A stretch of DNA of 64,000 nt from Butyricicoccus sp. Marseille-Q5471 (GTDB lineage Bacteria > Bacillota > Clostridia > Oscillospirales > Butyricicoccaceae): positions 62,001 through 126,000 of the forward strand of contig NZ_CATNVC010000006.1 of the NCBI RefSeq assembly GCF_951230135.1, written 5' to 3'. The notes below the pieces were generated by a model. That model did no database searches, was not told where the DNA came from, and saw only the letters and a program-made list of their open reading frames with translations. Positions 22,202 to 29,513 of this stretch are shown here, piece by piece (the first letter of the stretch is position 1; each line of letters begins with the position of its first letter). The translations under genes were made by a program, and so were the position numbers.

Positions 22202-22241
22202 GAAAAACCCCCTCACTACTAATCCGGTTTCGTGAGGGGGT
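22202..22241 (-). terminator. Sigma-factor gene terminator
   Basis: CCCCCTCAC (22208-22216) and GTGAGGGGG (22232-22240) form a perfect 9-bp stem. On the minus strand it ends in T5. Confidence 0.85.
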
Positions 22242-22256
22242 CTACAAAAAATATTT

Positions 22257-22676
22257 TTACTTTTCCATCATTTTTTTTAGCTTCAGCCGAATCTGACGGT
22301 CCCGATAGCTGATGGTCTGCTGCTTGATTCCGGTTTCTCTCTCCAGCTCCATCTGCGTTTTTCCTTGATAATACAGGGCAAAAATCAGATTCTGTTCATC
22401 TTTGGAAAGTTGTGCTATGCATTGACGGAGCCGCTGTGACATGAGTTTGTCCACTACCATATCCTCCACACGGGGCGAAAGCAAATCAGGGATTGCATCC
22501 TCACCGTTGGTTTCCTCCGTATCCAAGGCACTATAATAAAACACACCATGTGCTGTGTCTTTTTCCTCCAGATGTAGTTCACGGCGCTTCATGCGGTAAT
22601 AGGTTAGATAGATTTCCTCGGTGACAGGGACGAGCTGCCCCTGCACCTTGATTCGATATTCCTTCTTTTCTGCCAT
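22257..22676 (-). CDS. Sigma-70 region-4-type factor of the integrative element
   Basis: This 139-residue protein starts at ATG 22676, 9 nt after GGAGG. The C-terminal part has a sigma region 4 helix-turn-helix (YQGKTQMELERETGIKQQTI onward, about 104-124) after a region-2/3-like stretch SQRLRQCIAQLSKDEQNLIF. The N-terminus VQGQLVPVTEEIYLTYYRMK is typical of the small regulators of Tn916/Tn1549-type elements, which control transfer genes. Those transfer genes are absent here. Confidence 0.8.
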   Translation of the reverse strand: MAEKKEYRIKVQGQLVPVTEEIYLTYYRMKRRELHLEEKDTAHGVFYYSALDTEETNGEDAIPDLLSPRVEDMVVDKLMSQRLRQCIAQLSKDEQNLIFALYYQGKTQMELERETGIKQQTISYRDRQIRLKLKKMMEK

Positions 22677-22834
22677 ATGGCTTGTCCTCCATTTTCTGAG
22701 ATTTTGATGGTGAGTCAAAATGTCAGAAACGGAGGAGAACGGCAGCGTGGGTTCGACACGCTTATATATAAAACAACTCCTAAATTCCCTCCTTTTGGAA
22801 AATTCAGTCGTTGTATCAGTTTTCTTGTCGAAAG

Positions 22835-22877
22835 AAAAAAGTCAGTACGTTGCCCTTGGCAAAATACTGACTTTTTT
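22835..22877. terminator. Terminator-like inverted repeat upstream of the sigma gene
   Basis: AAAAAAGTCAGTA and TACTGACTTTTTT form a 13-bp stem around a 15-nt loop CGTTGCCCTTGGCAA. It ends in T-runs in both directions and could be an attenuator or terminator on either strand. Confidence 0.7.
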
Positions 22878-23192
22878 AGAATAGAATTATGAAATTGTCC
22901 GAGTAAAAGGTGATATGTACAGATTGCGCCGTCTTTAGTTCCACCTCCTATAAAAGGGAATGCAGATAATGCCCATACGGATACCCCCCTTCACCACGGC
23001 GCATAGCGAAAGCCGGTATCCTGATACCCCAAAAAGCCATAAAAGATGGCAAGGGCCTGCCCTCTTGGGAGAGGGCAGACCCTTTGCGGTTTTGGCAGCC
23101 AGACTATCATAGCGCATAAGCGCCTTAGATCCTCAGCTTTGCGTCCCCGGCTTTTGCCGGGTTTGCCCTTGGCCGTATTTATTTTGTAGCCA
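22878..23192. other. Remnant DNA with GC-rich hairpins
   Basis: No intact gene is evident. Strong dyads include AAGGGcCTGCCCTC...GAGGGCAGaCCCTT at 23051-23085 and CCCCGGC-TTTT-GCCGGG near 23144. A minus-strand frame with YGFLGYQDTGFRYAPW may be the tail of a lost gene, but I cannot name it. Confidence 0.35.
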
Positions 23193-23429
23193 CTATTTTG
23201 TTTTTCTGGTGCCTGCGGAGTAGAAGTAATACCACTTGCCAACAATCTGGAGCCACTTGCCTGATACCAGAACACCGTCTGAGGTGAAATAGTATGTGGC
23301 ATCGTCCTTTGTAAGCCAACCAGTCACTACCTTACCGTTTTCGTTGGCAAAGACAAACATTATCGGTAGATATCCATTCGTCAAAAGCCTTGTCGTTTGG
23401 AGCTGTACTTGCAGTAATCGCCACAACAA
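23193..23429 (-). pseudogene. Cell-wall-binding repeat fragment
   Basis: The 78-codon frame contains one and a half choline/glucan-binding-type repeats (NGKVVTGWLTKDDATYYF, SDGVLVSGKWLQIVGKWYYF). There is no signal peptide, no catalytic domain and no ribosome binding site, and the N-terminal residues do not look like part of the family. It is probably the tail of a lost surface protein, brought next to the chimeric gene by deletion. Confidence 0.6.
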
Positions 23430-23462
23430 CGGTTCATAATTGTTCGTCTGCTACCCCAATAT

Positions 23463-24539
23463 TTATCTTTGATCACCTAAATACCGTTTTAGGTAGATAC
23501 CCGTAACGGACTGTTTGCAGTTAAGTAATTCTTGCGGGGTGCCTTCAAAAATAATTTTTCCGCCTTGCTCACCAGCTCCGGGACCTAAATCAATTAACCA
23601 ATCCCCATGACAAATCATCTCCAAGTTGTGTTCAATCACAATTAAGGTATCCTCGTTCCAGTCCTTGTGTATGGGCAAATCCCTATAACATGAGCCCCCC
23701 TTTTCTAAGAGCAGATCGTGATATTTCTCCGAGGCTTCGATCCCCGCCTCGTCATGATCCAGACATAGGACTACATGGTTTAGGTTCGGATGCAGCTCCA
23801 GCATCTTCAGCATGGCGTATTCAGAAACACCGCAGAGTGCCACATAGCTGTGGTTCTGCCAGCCCTTGGGATGCAGGGTGATGTAAGATAGCAAGTCGAT
23901 GGGAGCCTCAAACACGAAGAGGCGGTTGCCTGTGCCGATATGGTGGAAGCTGTATGCCGGATCGCAGCTATCCACATTTCCCTTGAAGCCGGTTCCCTCG
24001 GTGTAGAGCCCTCGTTTATGGGCATGGCGGGGAACTCCGTTTTCATCGTATCCCACAAAGACCGCATTATGGTATTCTTTCATGCCATCCTTGGATTTTT
24101 CGCAGCTCTCATACAGGAGCTTTGCTCTGGCAAAGTAACTGACCACATCACGGTCGATGAGCCGGGTTTTAGTAAGGTAGGCATAGACACGGCGCATATC
24201 ACTGTGGGGATTCGGCAGGGCAAAGGGCTGTTTCGGCTCCTGTTTCTTTTGCGAGGCGGGCCTGTAGACTTCGCCCTGCTCACCGCCCAGCAGCATAGTC
24301 ACCGCTTCAGGGAAAGACAGCCCATAGAACTGCCGCACGAAGTCAATGGCATACCCGCCGCTCTCTGCGGAGTGATCGTACCACTCGTTACCACGGACGG
24401 TGATGCTATGGTCGGCCTCCAGCCGCTTATCACGGCCGCTGGAGATCAGCTTCTCACCCCGCCGCTGGAGAAAGTCCACAAGGTCCACATTGTTGGCACG
24501 GTATTTCTGGTCATCCGTAAAATGCACATATACACCCAT
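23463..24539 (-). CDS. Chimera: DUF3991/TOPRIM protein joined to the C-terminus of UvrA
   Basis: Residues 1 to about 296 are a DUF3991/TOPRIM protein of integrative elements, with a CHC2-like zinc-free start, a TOPRIM acidic pair in VVLCLDHDEAG and an N-terminal ITVRGNEWYDH block. From about residue 297 (TLIVIEHNLEMICHGDWLID) to the end the sequence is the C-terminal signature of UvrA excinuclease ATPases, with LGPGAGEQGG, IFEGTPQEL and TGIYLKRYL. The junction lies near 23650 right after WNED, and the frame stays open across it. ATG 24539 follows AGGAG. A deletion between two elements is the simplest origin. Either half is unlikely to be fully functional. Confidence 0.8.
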   Translation of the reverse strand: MGVYVHFTDDQKYRANNVDLVDFLQRRGEKLISSGRDKRLEADHSITVRGNEWYDHSAESGGYAIDFVRQFYGLSFPEAVTMLLGGEQGEVYRPASQKKQEPKQPFALPNPHSDMRRVYAYLTKTRLIDRDVVSYFARAKLLYESCEKSKDGMKEYHNAVFVGYDENGVPRHAHKRGLYTEGTGFKGNVDSCDPAYSFHHIGTGNRLFVFEAPIDLLSYITLHPKGWQNHSYVALCGVSEYAMLKMLELHPNLNHVVLCLDHDEAGIEASEKYHDLLLEKGGSCYRDLPIHKDWNEDTLIVIEHNLEMICHGDWLIDLGPGAGEQGGKIIFEGTPQELLNCKQSVTGIYLKRYLGDQR

Positions 24540-24550
24540 GGGCGCATCTC

Positions 24551-24715
24551 CTATCTATGGCGAGTGCCGATTCTATGAAAAAAAGCCGCCCTTTTTACAG
24601 GACGGCAATGGCCTTGAAGCAATTTTTCCTTGATGGGTGGCTGCTTGATTTTCTTTTTCTGTTTCTTCACGGTTATCCTCCAATCGTTATAATGACATGG
24701 TCTGCTCATGGTCAT
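24551..24715 (-). CDS. Small element-encoded protein
   Basis: This frame of about 54 residues (MTMSRPCHYNDWRITVKKQK and onward, Lys/Arg-rich) begins at ATG 24715 or 24709, overlapping the end of the preceding fragment and 11 bp before the TOPRIM gene. Small basic ORFs sit in the same place in related elements. Function unknown. Confidence 0.45.
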   Translation of the reverse strand: MTMSRPCHYNDWRITVKKQKKKIKQPPIKEKLLQGHCRPVKRAAFFHRIGTRHR

Positions 24716-24887
24716 CCCTCGCATGGCCCTGCGCCTGCTTTTTCTCACGAAGCTTGCGGAGGAGCTTGCGGTCGGTTCGCTGACCGGGCGGTTTCAGCGG
24801 CAGAGCGTTGTCTGCAAAAACACGGCTCATGTGATGCAGGAGCCGTGTTCCCACCAGCAGGACAGAGGGGTCTTTGAAATCGTCCAT
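24687..24887 (-). pseudogene. C-terminal fragment of an element protein
   Basis: This open frame (KDPSVLLVGTRLLHHMSRVF, then a basic run RKLLRKLREKKQAQGH, then DDHEQTMSL and stop) reads like the end of a larger mobilisation-type protein. Its upstream part is replaced by the truncated dihydrofolate-reductase-like gene at about 24886. Identity as the tail of a relaxase or mobilisation protein is a guess from context. Confidence 0.45.
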
Positions 24888-25218
24888 ACGTCAGCGTACT
24901 GTCCTCCCAGCCCAGTCTGCCGGATGGGTCAATGGAAACATAGTACATCGCCGCATTTCGGGCTACAAAATCTCCCTCCGGTACCGGCGCCGCATTTTCT
25001 TCAAGCGCAGGCTTGCGGTACAGCGTAAAGTTATCATCTGTTGTCACTCTGCCCGACAGCCATCCCTGATGGTGATACTTGGGTTGTTTTCCGAAAGCAA
25101 TCTGATAAAAAGCATTGCTCGCCGCGCCGCTCTCCGGCGCATCCATATACTTTCCCATAATCTTTCCATCCAGCGAGGTCATCATGTGACAGAAGATATA
25201 AGGTCTTCCAACATTCAT
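24745..25218 (-). pseudogene. Truncated RibD C-terminal/DHFR-like reductase
   Basis: Residues 1-111 (MNVGRPYIFCHMMTSLDGKI..., GWLSGRVTTDDNF, YYVSIDPSGRLGWEDSTLTY) match the N-terminal half of RibD_C/dihydrofolate-reductase-family proteins of about 230 residues. At about 24886 the homologous sequence stops and the frame runs into unrelated DNA in the wrong frame of the fragment above. The NADPH-binding C-terminal half is missing, so the product is probably inactive. The start overlaps the flavodoxin stop by 4 bp, showing that it was the third gene of the MerR-controlled operon. Confidence 0.75.
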
Positions 25219-25694
25219 CCCTCCTTTATCTGCGCAATCCACCGGTCAATGTGCGCTGTTGACGTCTGCAAGCTATCTTCATCGAAGCGGATGTTCAAAC
25301 CGTTCTTCACAGCTGCACCAGCGCAGGTTCTTTCAATATCCTTGAAGGTGTGTCCAATCCACCCGCCGTTGGTCGCAAAGGGATATATCGTTTTACCACT
25401 CCAATCGCAGGCAGAAAGCACGGTTTTGACAGCCGGCGCAAAGGTGTGCCACCAAACCGGCGTACCCAAAATGACGGTATCGTATTCACCCGGATTTTTA
25501 TCAAGCGGCCGGACAGGCGGTTCAAAGCCGGAATCAGCCTCCCGCTGTCCCTGATTCACTACATCATCGTAGCTGCCGGTATAGGGCGTCACGGTTGCTA
25601 TTTCGGCAATATCACAGTTGAGTGCCTGCTGAATCTGTTCTGCAATACGGCGGGTGTTGCCGCCGTAGGAATAATACAGCACCAGTGTTTTCAT
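25215..25694 (-). CDS. Flavodoxin
   Basis: This 159-residue protein starts at ATG 25694 after AAGGAGAGCAAC. The FMN phosphate loop is YYSYGGNTRRIAEQI (about 7-21), with the flavin-side loops LGTPVWWHTFAPAV and FATNGGWIGHTF. It fits the flavodoxin_4 group. It lies between the alcohol dehydrogenase and the reductase remnant, which suggests a redox or aldehyde stress operon under the MerR activator. Confidence 0.9.
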   Translation of the reverse strand: MKTLVLYYSYGGNTRRIAEQIQQALNCDIAEIATVTPYTGSYDDVVNQGQREADSGFEPPVRPLDKNPGEYDTVILGTPVWWHTFAPAVKTVLSACDWSGKTIYPFATNGGWIGHTFKDIERTCAGAAVKNGLNIRFDEDSLQTSTAHIDRWIAQIKEG

Positions 25695-25727
25695 GTTGCT
25701 CTCCTTATTCAGTCCCAATAGAATTGA

Positions 25728-26899
25728 TCAGTGATACGATTTTTCATAGATTGCAGCGCACTCCTCATCGGCCAGCGGCACACGGTCACAGGCAAACAGG
25801 CCGCCCATGGTGGCACGAGCATTTTTTGCCAAGGCCATGGCTTCGTTCACTTCGATTCCATAGTCGCTCATTTTCAGGCCGTCCACGCCACAGGCTTTCT
25901 GCAAGCAATCCAGCGCCGCGATAAAATCCATCGGTTCTTTCGCTTCAGCCATGCCAAGCATTTTCGCCATCTCCACGAACCGCTCGTCACAGACGTGTTT
26001 GCCGATAAAATGGGTAAAGTATGCCTTGGAAATCAAAATCAGCCCGGCGCCATGGGGCAACTCAGGATGATAGGCACTCATGGCGTGTTCCATAGAATGT
26101 TCACTGGTGCAGGAGCCTGTCACCATCGACCAGCCAGACAGCGTGTTTGCAAAGGCCATGTTTTCTCTTGCTTCCAAATCACCACCGTTTTGCACAGCGC
26201 GGGCCAAATACTTACCAACCCGTGTGATGGACGCCGCTTGCACCATATCACTCATAGGATTCGCAAAAGCGGAAATGTAACCTTCCACCGCGTGGAACAG
26301 CGTGTCAAATCCCTGATAGGCAGTGAATTCAGGCGGCACGGTGGTCATCAGCTCGGCATCCACTACGGCCAGCACCGGGAACAGACTGTCCATGCCGCCG
26401 CAGCCGATTTTCTCGTTGGTTTCGGGATTTGTGACAACGCCCACTGGTCAACCTCAGAGCCGGTTCCCGCCGTTGTGGTGATTGCAACAACCGGAAGCGG
26501 CGCATGGACGAGCGGCAGATTTTTCCCGGTCGCTCCCGCCACGTAGTCCCACAGTTCACCGGGTTGAGGAGCATACATCGCCATGATTTTGGCGGCGTCC
26601 ATTACGCTGCCGCCGCCCAGTGCAACAACAAAGTCACAGCCATTGGTACGGGCAAATGCCGCGCCTTCCTCGACCACAGACTTGAGGGGGTTGGCACCAA
26701 CCTTGTCAAACAGCACTGTTTCCACACCCGGCATGCGCAGCTGCTCCTCCGTTCGGGCAAGTGCACCGCTCTTACGGGTAGATTTGCCATTGGAAATCAC
26801 GATCATTGCCTTTTTCCCCGGCATGGTCTGTGTGTGCAGATCATTCAGCCGTCCGGCACCAAAGAGAACGCGGGTCGGAATATACACGTTAAAATTCAT
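25728..26899 (-). pseudogene. Iron-containing alcohol dehydrogenase with a one-base frameshift
   Basis: Two frames together encode a normal Fe-ADH of about 389 residues. The first (26899 to about 26446) has GAGRLNDLH, VVALGGGSVMDAAKIMA and TTTAGTGSEVDQW. The second (26444 to 25728) continues GVVTNPETNEKIG, PEFTAYQGFDTLFHAVEGYIS and SEHSMEHAMSAYHPELPHG with the metal-binding His residues. Restoring one G near 26445 (TGGGCG to TGGGGCG) joins the frames exactly. The gene is therefore broken, or the base is a sequencing error in a G-run. The N-terminal half alone lacks the metal site. Confidence 0.88.
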
Positions 26900-26964
26900 T
26901 TTTGTTTCCTCCGTATTGACATTATTGTTTACAGATGTTACGCTTTGCTTGTAAGCTCTATTAG

Positions 26965-26995
26965 ACTATACAACTTGAAGTTAGGTTTAAGTCAA
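26965..26995 (-). promoter_or_regulatory. MerR-type promoter of the ADH-flavodoxin operon
   Basis: On the minus strand TTGACT (26995-26990) and TATAGT (26970-26965) are separated by 19 bp, the over-long spacer typical of MerR-activated promoters. The spacer holds the dyad AACCTAACTTCAAGTT. The regulator gene is divergent at 27029. Confidence 0.85.
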
Positions 26996-27028
26996 TACCA
27001 AAACAGAATTTTTTTTACGGAGGAAACC

Positions 27029-27478
27029 ATGTTTTACACGATAGGTGAAATGGCCGAAAAGCTGAAGGTTGCGCCGTCTACCTTGCGCTACTATGATAAA
27101 GAAGGGCTGCTGCCCTTTGTGGAACGCTCCAGCGGCGGTATCCGTATGTTCAACGAAAAAGATTTCATGTGGTTAACCACCATTGAATGTTTGAAAAAAA
27201 CCGGACTGCCCATCAAGGAAATCAAAATCTTCATTGACTGGTGTATGGAAGGTGACAGCACCATTGAGCAGCGGTTGACTTTGATGGAGGAACAGCGTCG
27301 AATCGTGCAGGCGCAAATCTCGCAGATGCAGGATACGCTGGCTGTTTTGGACTACAAGTGCTGGTACTATGAAAAAGCAAAAGAGGCAGGCACTTGTGCC
27401 ATCCACGATACTTTGACGAATGAAAATATCCCGCCGCAATTTAGAGCAGCAAAAGAAAAAACAGTAACCTTGAAATGA
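27029..27478 (+). CDS. MerR-family regulator
   Basis: This 149-residue protein starts at ATG 27029 after CGGAGGAAACC. The N-terminal MerR helix-turn-helix and wing (TIGEMAEKLKVAPSTLRYYD, LLPFVERSSGGIRMF) are followed by a dimerisation coiled coil (about 80-120) and a short effector region with Cys residues (YKCWYYEKAKEAGTCAIH). The paired Cys could sense electrophiles or metal, but no ligand can be assigned. It is divergent from the ADH-flavodoxin-reductase operon and should activate it from the 19-bp-spacer promoter. Confidence 0.9.
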   Translation: MFYTIGEMAEKLKVAPSTLRYYDKEGLLPFVERSSGGIRMFNEKDFMWLTTIECLKKTGLPIKEIKIFIDWCMEGDSTIEQRLTLMEEQRRIVQAQISQMQDTLAVLDYKCWYYEKAKEAGTCAIHDTLTNENIPPQFRAAKEKTVTLK

Positions 27479-27533
27479 GAACAGCTTCTTACACGTGGCT
27501 GATTTTACGGCAAGTTTACTTTGCTTAAATGTT

Positions 27534-27566
27534 TAAAAAAGGAGGATCTTTCGATCCTCCTTTTTT
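27534..27566. terminator. Bidirectional terminator between merR and the cobalamin operon
   Basis: GGAGGATC, loop TTTC, GATCCTCC, flanked by A7 and T6. It ends merR on the plus strand and the 23.7-kb cob/hem operon on the minus strand. Confidence 0.9.
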
Positions 27567-27570
27567 CAGT

Positions 27571-28350
27571 TTATTCTATTTTCTCCGCTTGGGCACAATG
27601 TGCAACAAACAGTTCGCCCACTGCGTCCAACTCTCCTAAACCGCAAAGCTCTGTCTGCACGGCATACCCTGCCGACTTGAGCGCAGTTTTCCAACTATCC
27701 TCATCCCCCGCGAGGTCGTTTTGTGCATGATCCCCCGCCACGATCATAAACGGCGCGAGCGTGACTCGTTTGATTCCTCGCTTTAATAGACGGCTTTCCA
27801 CATAGGCCAAATCCGGAAAGCCTTCGACTGTGCCAACATAGACATGCTCTGCGCCCAGCGACCGGAACATATTTTCAACCTGACTATAGGCTGCATTGGC
27901 AAAATGTGTTGTGCCGTGCCCCATGTACACATACGCTGCATCCTCATCAAGTACACCGATTTGGTCAAGTAGACTTTTACAAATCGCCTCATAATCCGAG
28001 GCTTCAAACAGCATCGGCCTGCCAATGCGCAAGCATGCAAAGCGATCCCGATACGACGCGAGCTGACCTAGCATTTTCTCATATTCCACGCCCGGAATGA
28101 CATGCAGACTTTGACAAAGCACTTCCTCATAGCCTTCCGCAGCCAACTGCTCCATCAGCTCCGCAGGATTCGGAATTTTGATGTTTTCTTCTCTTTCAAT
28201 CTTGCGAATGACCATCCCCGAGGTGAATGCGCGATAGAAATCATACTCCGGGAACGCCTGACGCAAACGGTTTTCAATGCAAACAATCGCTTCGCGCGCC
28301 TGCGGATAGGTTGTCCCGAAGCTGATAATTGCCAGTGCTTTTTTGCCCAT
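27571..28350 (-). CDS. cbiK: Sirohydrochlorin cobaltochelatase (anaerobic type)
   Basis: This 259-residue CbiK inserts Co2+ into sirohydrochlorin at the start of the oxygen-independent corrin pathway. Typical features are ALAIISFGTTYPQARE at the start and the metal-site His residues in CQSLHVIPGVEYEKM and VYMGHGTTHFAN. Length is normal. It is the last gene of the operon and starts 1 bp before cbiC ends. Its substrate is made by the SirC half of the cobK fusion at 42983-44206. Confidence 0.93.
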   Translation of the reverse strand: MGKKALAIISFGTTYPQAREAIVCIENRLRQAFPEYDFYRAFTSGMVIRKIEREENIKIPNPAELMEQLAAEGYEEVLCQSLHVIPGVEYEKMLGQLASYRDRFACLRIGRPMLFEASDYEAICKSLLDQIGVLDEDAAYVYMGHGTTHFANAAYSQVENMFRSLGAEHVYVGTVEGFPDLAYVESRLLKRGIKRVTLAPFMIVAGDHAQNDLAGDEDSWKTALKSAGYAVQTELCGLGELDAVGELFVAHCAQAEKIE

Positions 28351-28986
28351 TTAAAAGCCCTCCCGCTCGATCATTTGGTAGAGCAGTGCATTGACGATAG
28401 CCGCTGCCACATTAGATCCGCCCTTGCGTCCGCGTGCGATGATGTAAGGTGTTTTTCCGTGAAGGAACAGTTCCTTGGATTCAACCACATTGACAAAGCC
28501 AACCGGCACACCAATGACCAACGCCGGTGCAAGCTCCCCTGCCCCAATCATTTCATGCAGACGAATCAGCGCCGTGGGCGCATTTCCAATCGCAAAAATC
28601 AGCGGACCTTCCAGTCTTGCCGCCTGTTCCATCGAAACCACAGCACGCGTTACGCCGCGCGACTTGGACTCCTGTGCAACTGCTTCGTCTGCCATAAAGC
28701 ATACGGCTCGACCGCCGAATTTTGCAAGTGTCGCTTTACTGATTCCCGCAAGCGCCATGTTGGTATCGGTCACAATCGTTGCGCCCGCCGCAATGGCTGT
28801 CTTCGCCTGTTCGATTACCCCATCCGAAAAGCAAAGTGTTTCCGCGTAATCAAAATCCGCACTGGTATGGATGACACGCTTGACTACCTCGGCAATGCCC
28901 GGTGCAAACACCCGCTCGCCCAGTTCCTCCGTGATGATGCCAAAACTCCGCTTTTCAATTTCCGCCGGCTTCATAATTTCGCTCAT
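28351..28986 (-). CDS. cbiC: Cobalt-precorrin-8 methylmutase
   Basis: This 211-residue enzyme moves the C11 methyl to C12, forming cobyrinate. The catalytic His lies in KRVIHTSADFDYAE (about 37-50). The signatures VGVPVGFVNVVESKELF and the nearby RGRKGGSNVAAAIVNALLYQ are typical. The start overlaps the cobO stop by 4 bp (ATGA). Confidence 0.94.
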   Translation of the reverse strand: MSEIMKPAEIEKRSFGIITEELGERVFAPGIAEVVKRVIHTSADFDYAETLCFSDGVIEQAKTAIAAGATIVTDTNMALAGISKATLAKFGGRAVCFMADEAVAQESKSRGVTRAVVSMEQAARLEGPLIFAIGNAPTALIRLHEMIGAGELAPALVIGVPVGFVNVVESKELFLHGKTPYIIARGRKGGSNVAAAIVNALLYQMIEREGF

Positions 28987-29513
28987 ACTTCAATATCCTC
29001 CCGCGCCGTGATTCCTTTGTCAAAGGGATGACGGTGCTTTTTCATCTCCGAAATATAGTCTGCTGCGTCTTGCAGGCGTTTCGATGGATCTCGTCCGGTT
29101 AAAACCACCTCAAGCTCTGCAGGCTTCTCTGCGAGAAAGCGCAGCACCTCATCCTCGTCCAAAAATCCGCCTGTAATCGCTGCACAGACTTCATCCAGGA
29201 CCAACATACGCGCCTTTGTGCGCCCAGCAAACTCAGTCGCTGCACGAAAGGTTCGGCTGACGGCTTCGGCCGTATGTGTCCGCTCCTCTTCATTGAGGGC
29301 GTGCGAAAACTTGCCGTAGGGATTGGCCGCAAGCATCGTCACCTTGTCCAGTTTGGCAAACGCCCGGCATTCGCCTGACAAGCCGTCTTTTAAAAACTGC
29401 GCAATCACAACCGCTTTCCTATGCCCCACACATCGCAGCGCAAGACCCATGGCGGCTGTTGTTTTTCCCTTGCCATCGCCGCAGTATAAATGAACCAGAC
29501 CAATATCGTTCAT
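28983..29513 (-). CDS. cobO: Cob(I)yrinic acid a,c-diamide adenosyltransferase, CobO type
   Basis: This 176-residue ATP:corrinoid adenosyltransferase has the P-loop CGDGKGKTTAAMGLALRC (about 11-28), VVIAQFLK and MLVLDEVCAAI. It attaches the 5'-deoxyadenosyl group to cobalt. The start overlaps the cbiP stop by 4 bp. Its C-terminus has the conserved TGRDPSKRLQDAADYISEM region of the BtuR/CobO family. Confidence 0.94.
   Translation of the reverse strand: MNDIGLVHLYCGDGKGKTTAAMGLALRCVGHRKAVVIAQFLKDGLSGECRAFAKLDKVTMLAANPYGKFSHALNEEERTHTAEAVSRTFRAATEFAGRTKARMLVLDEVCAAITGGFLDEDEVLRFLAEKPAELEVVLTGRDPSKRLQDAADYISEMKKHRHPFDKGITAREDIEV

Larger units (their letters stand above)
19425..24890 (-). mobile_element. 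Eroded integrative element at tRNA-Ser
   Basis: The tRNA-Ser 3' end is followed by a tyrosine integrase, an excisionase, an orphan MazF/PemK, a sigma-like factor, a DUF3991/TOPRIM gene, a small transposon-type ORF and the tail of another element protein. These are the accessory parts of Tn1549/CTn-like elements of gut Firmicutes. The relaxase body, coupling protein, VirB4 and other transfer genes are missing. Chimeric genes at 23463-24539 and near 24886 show that deletions removed them. The right attachment site was not found, so the right limit is approximate. Confidence 0.7.
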
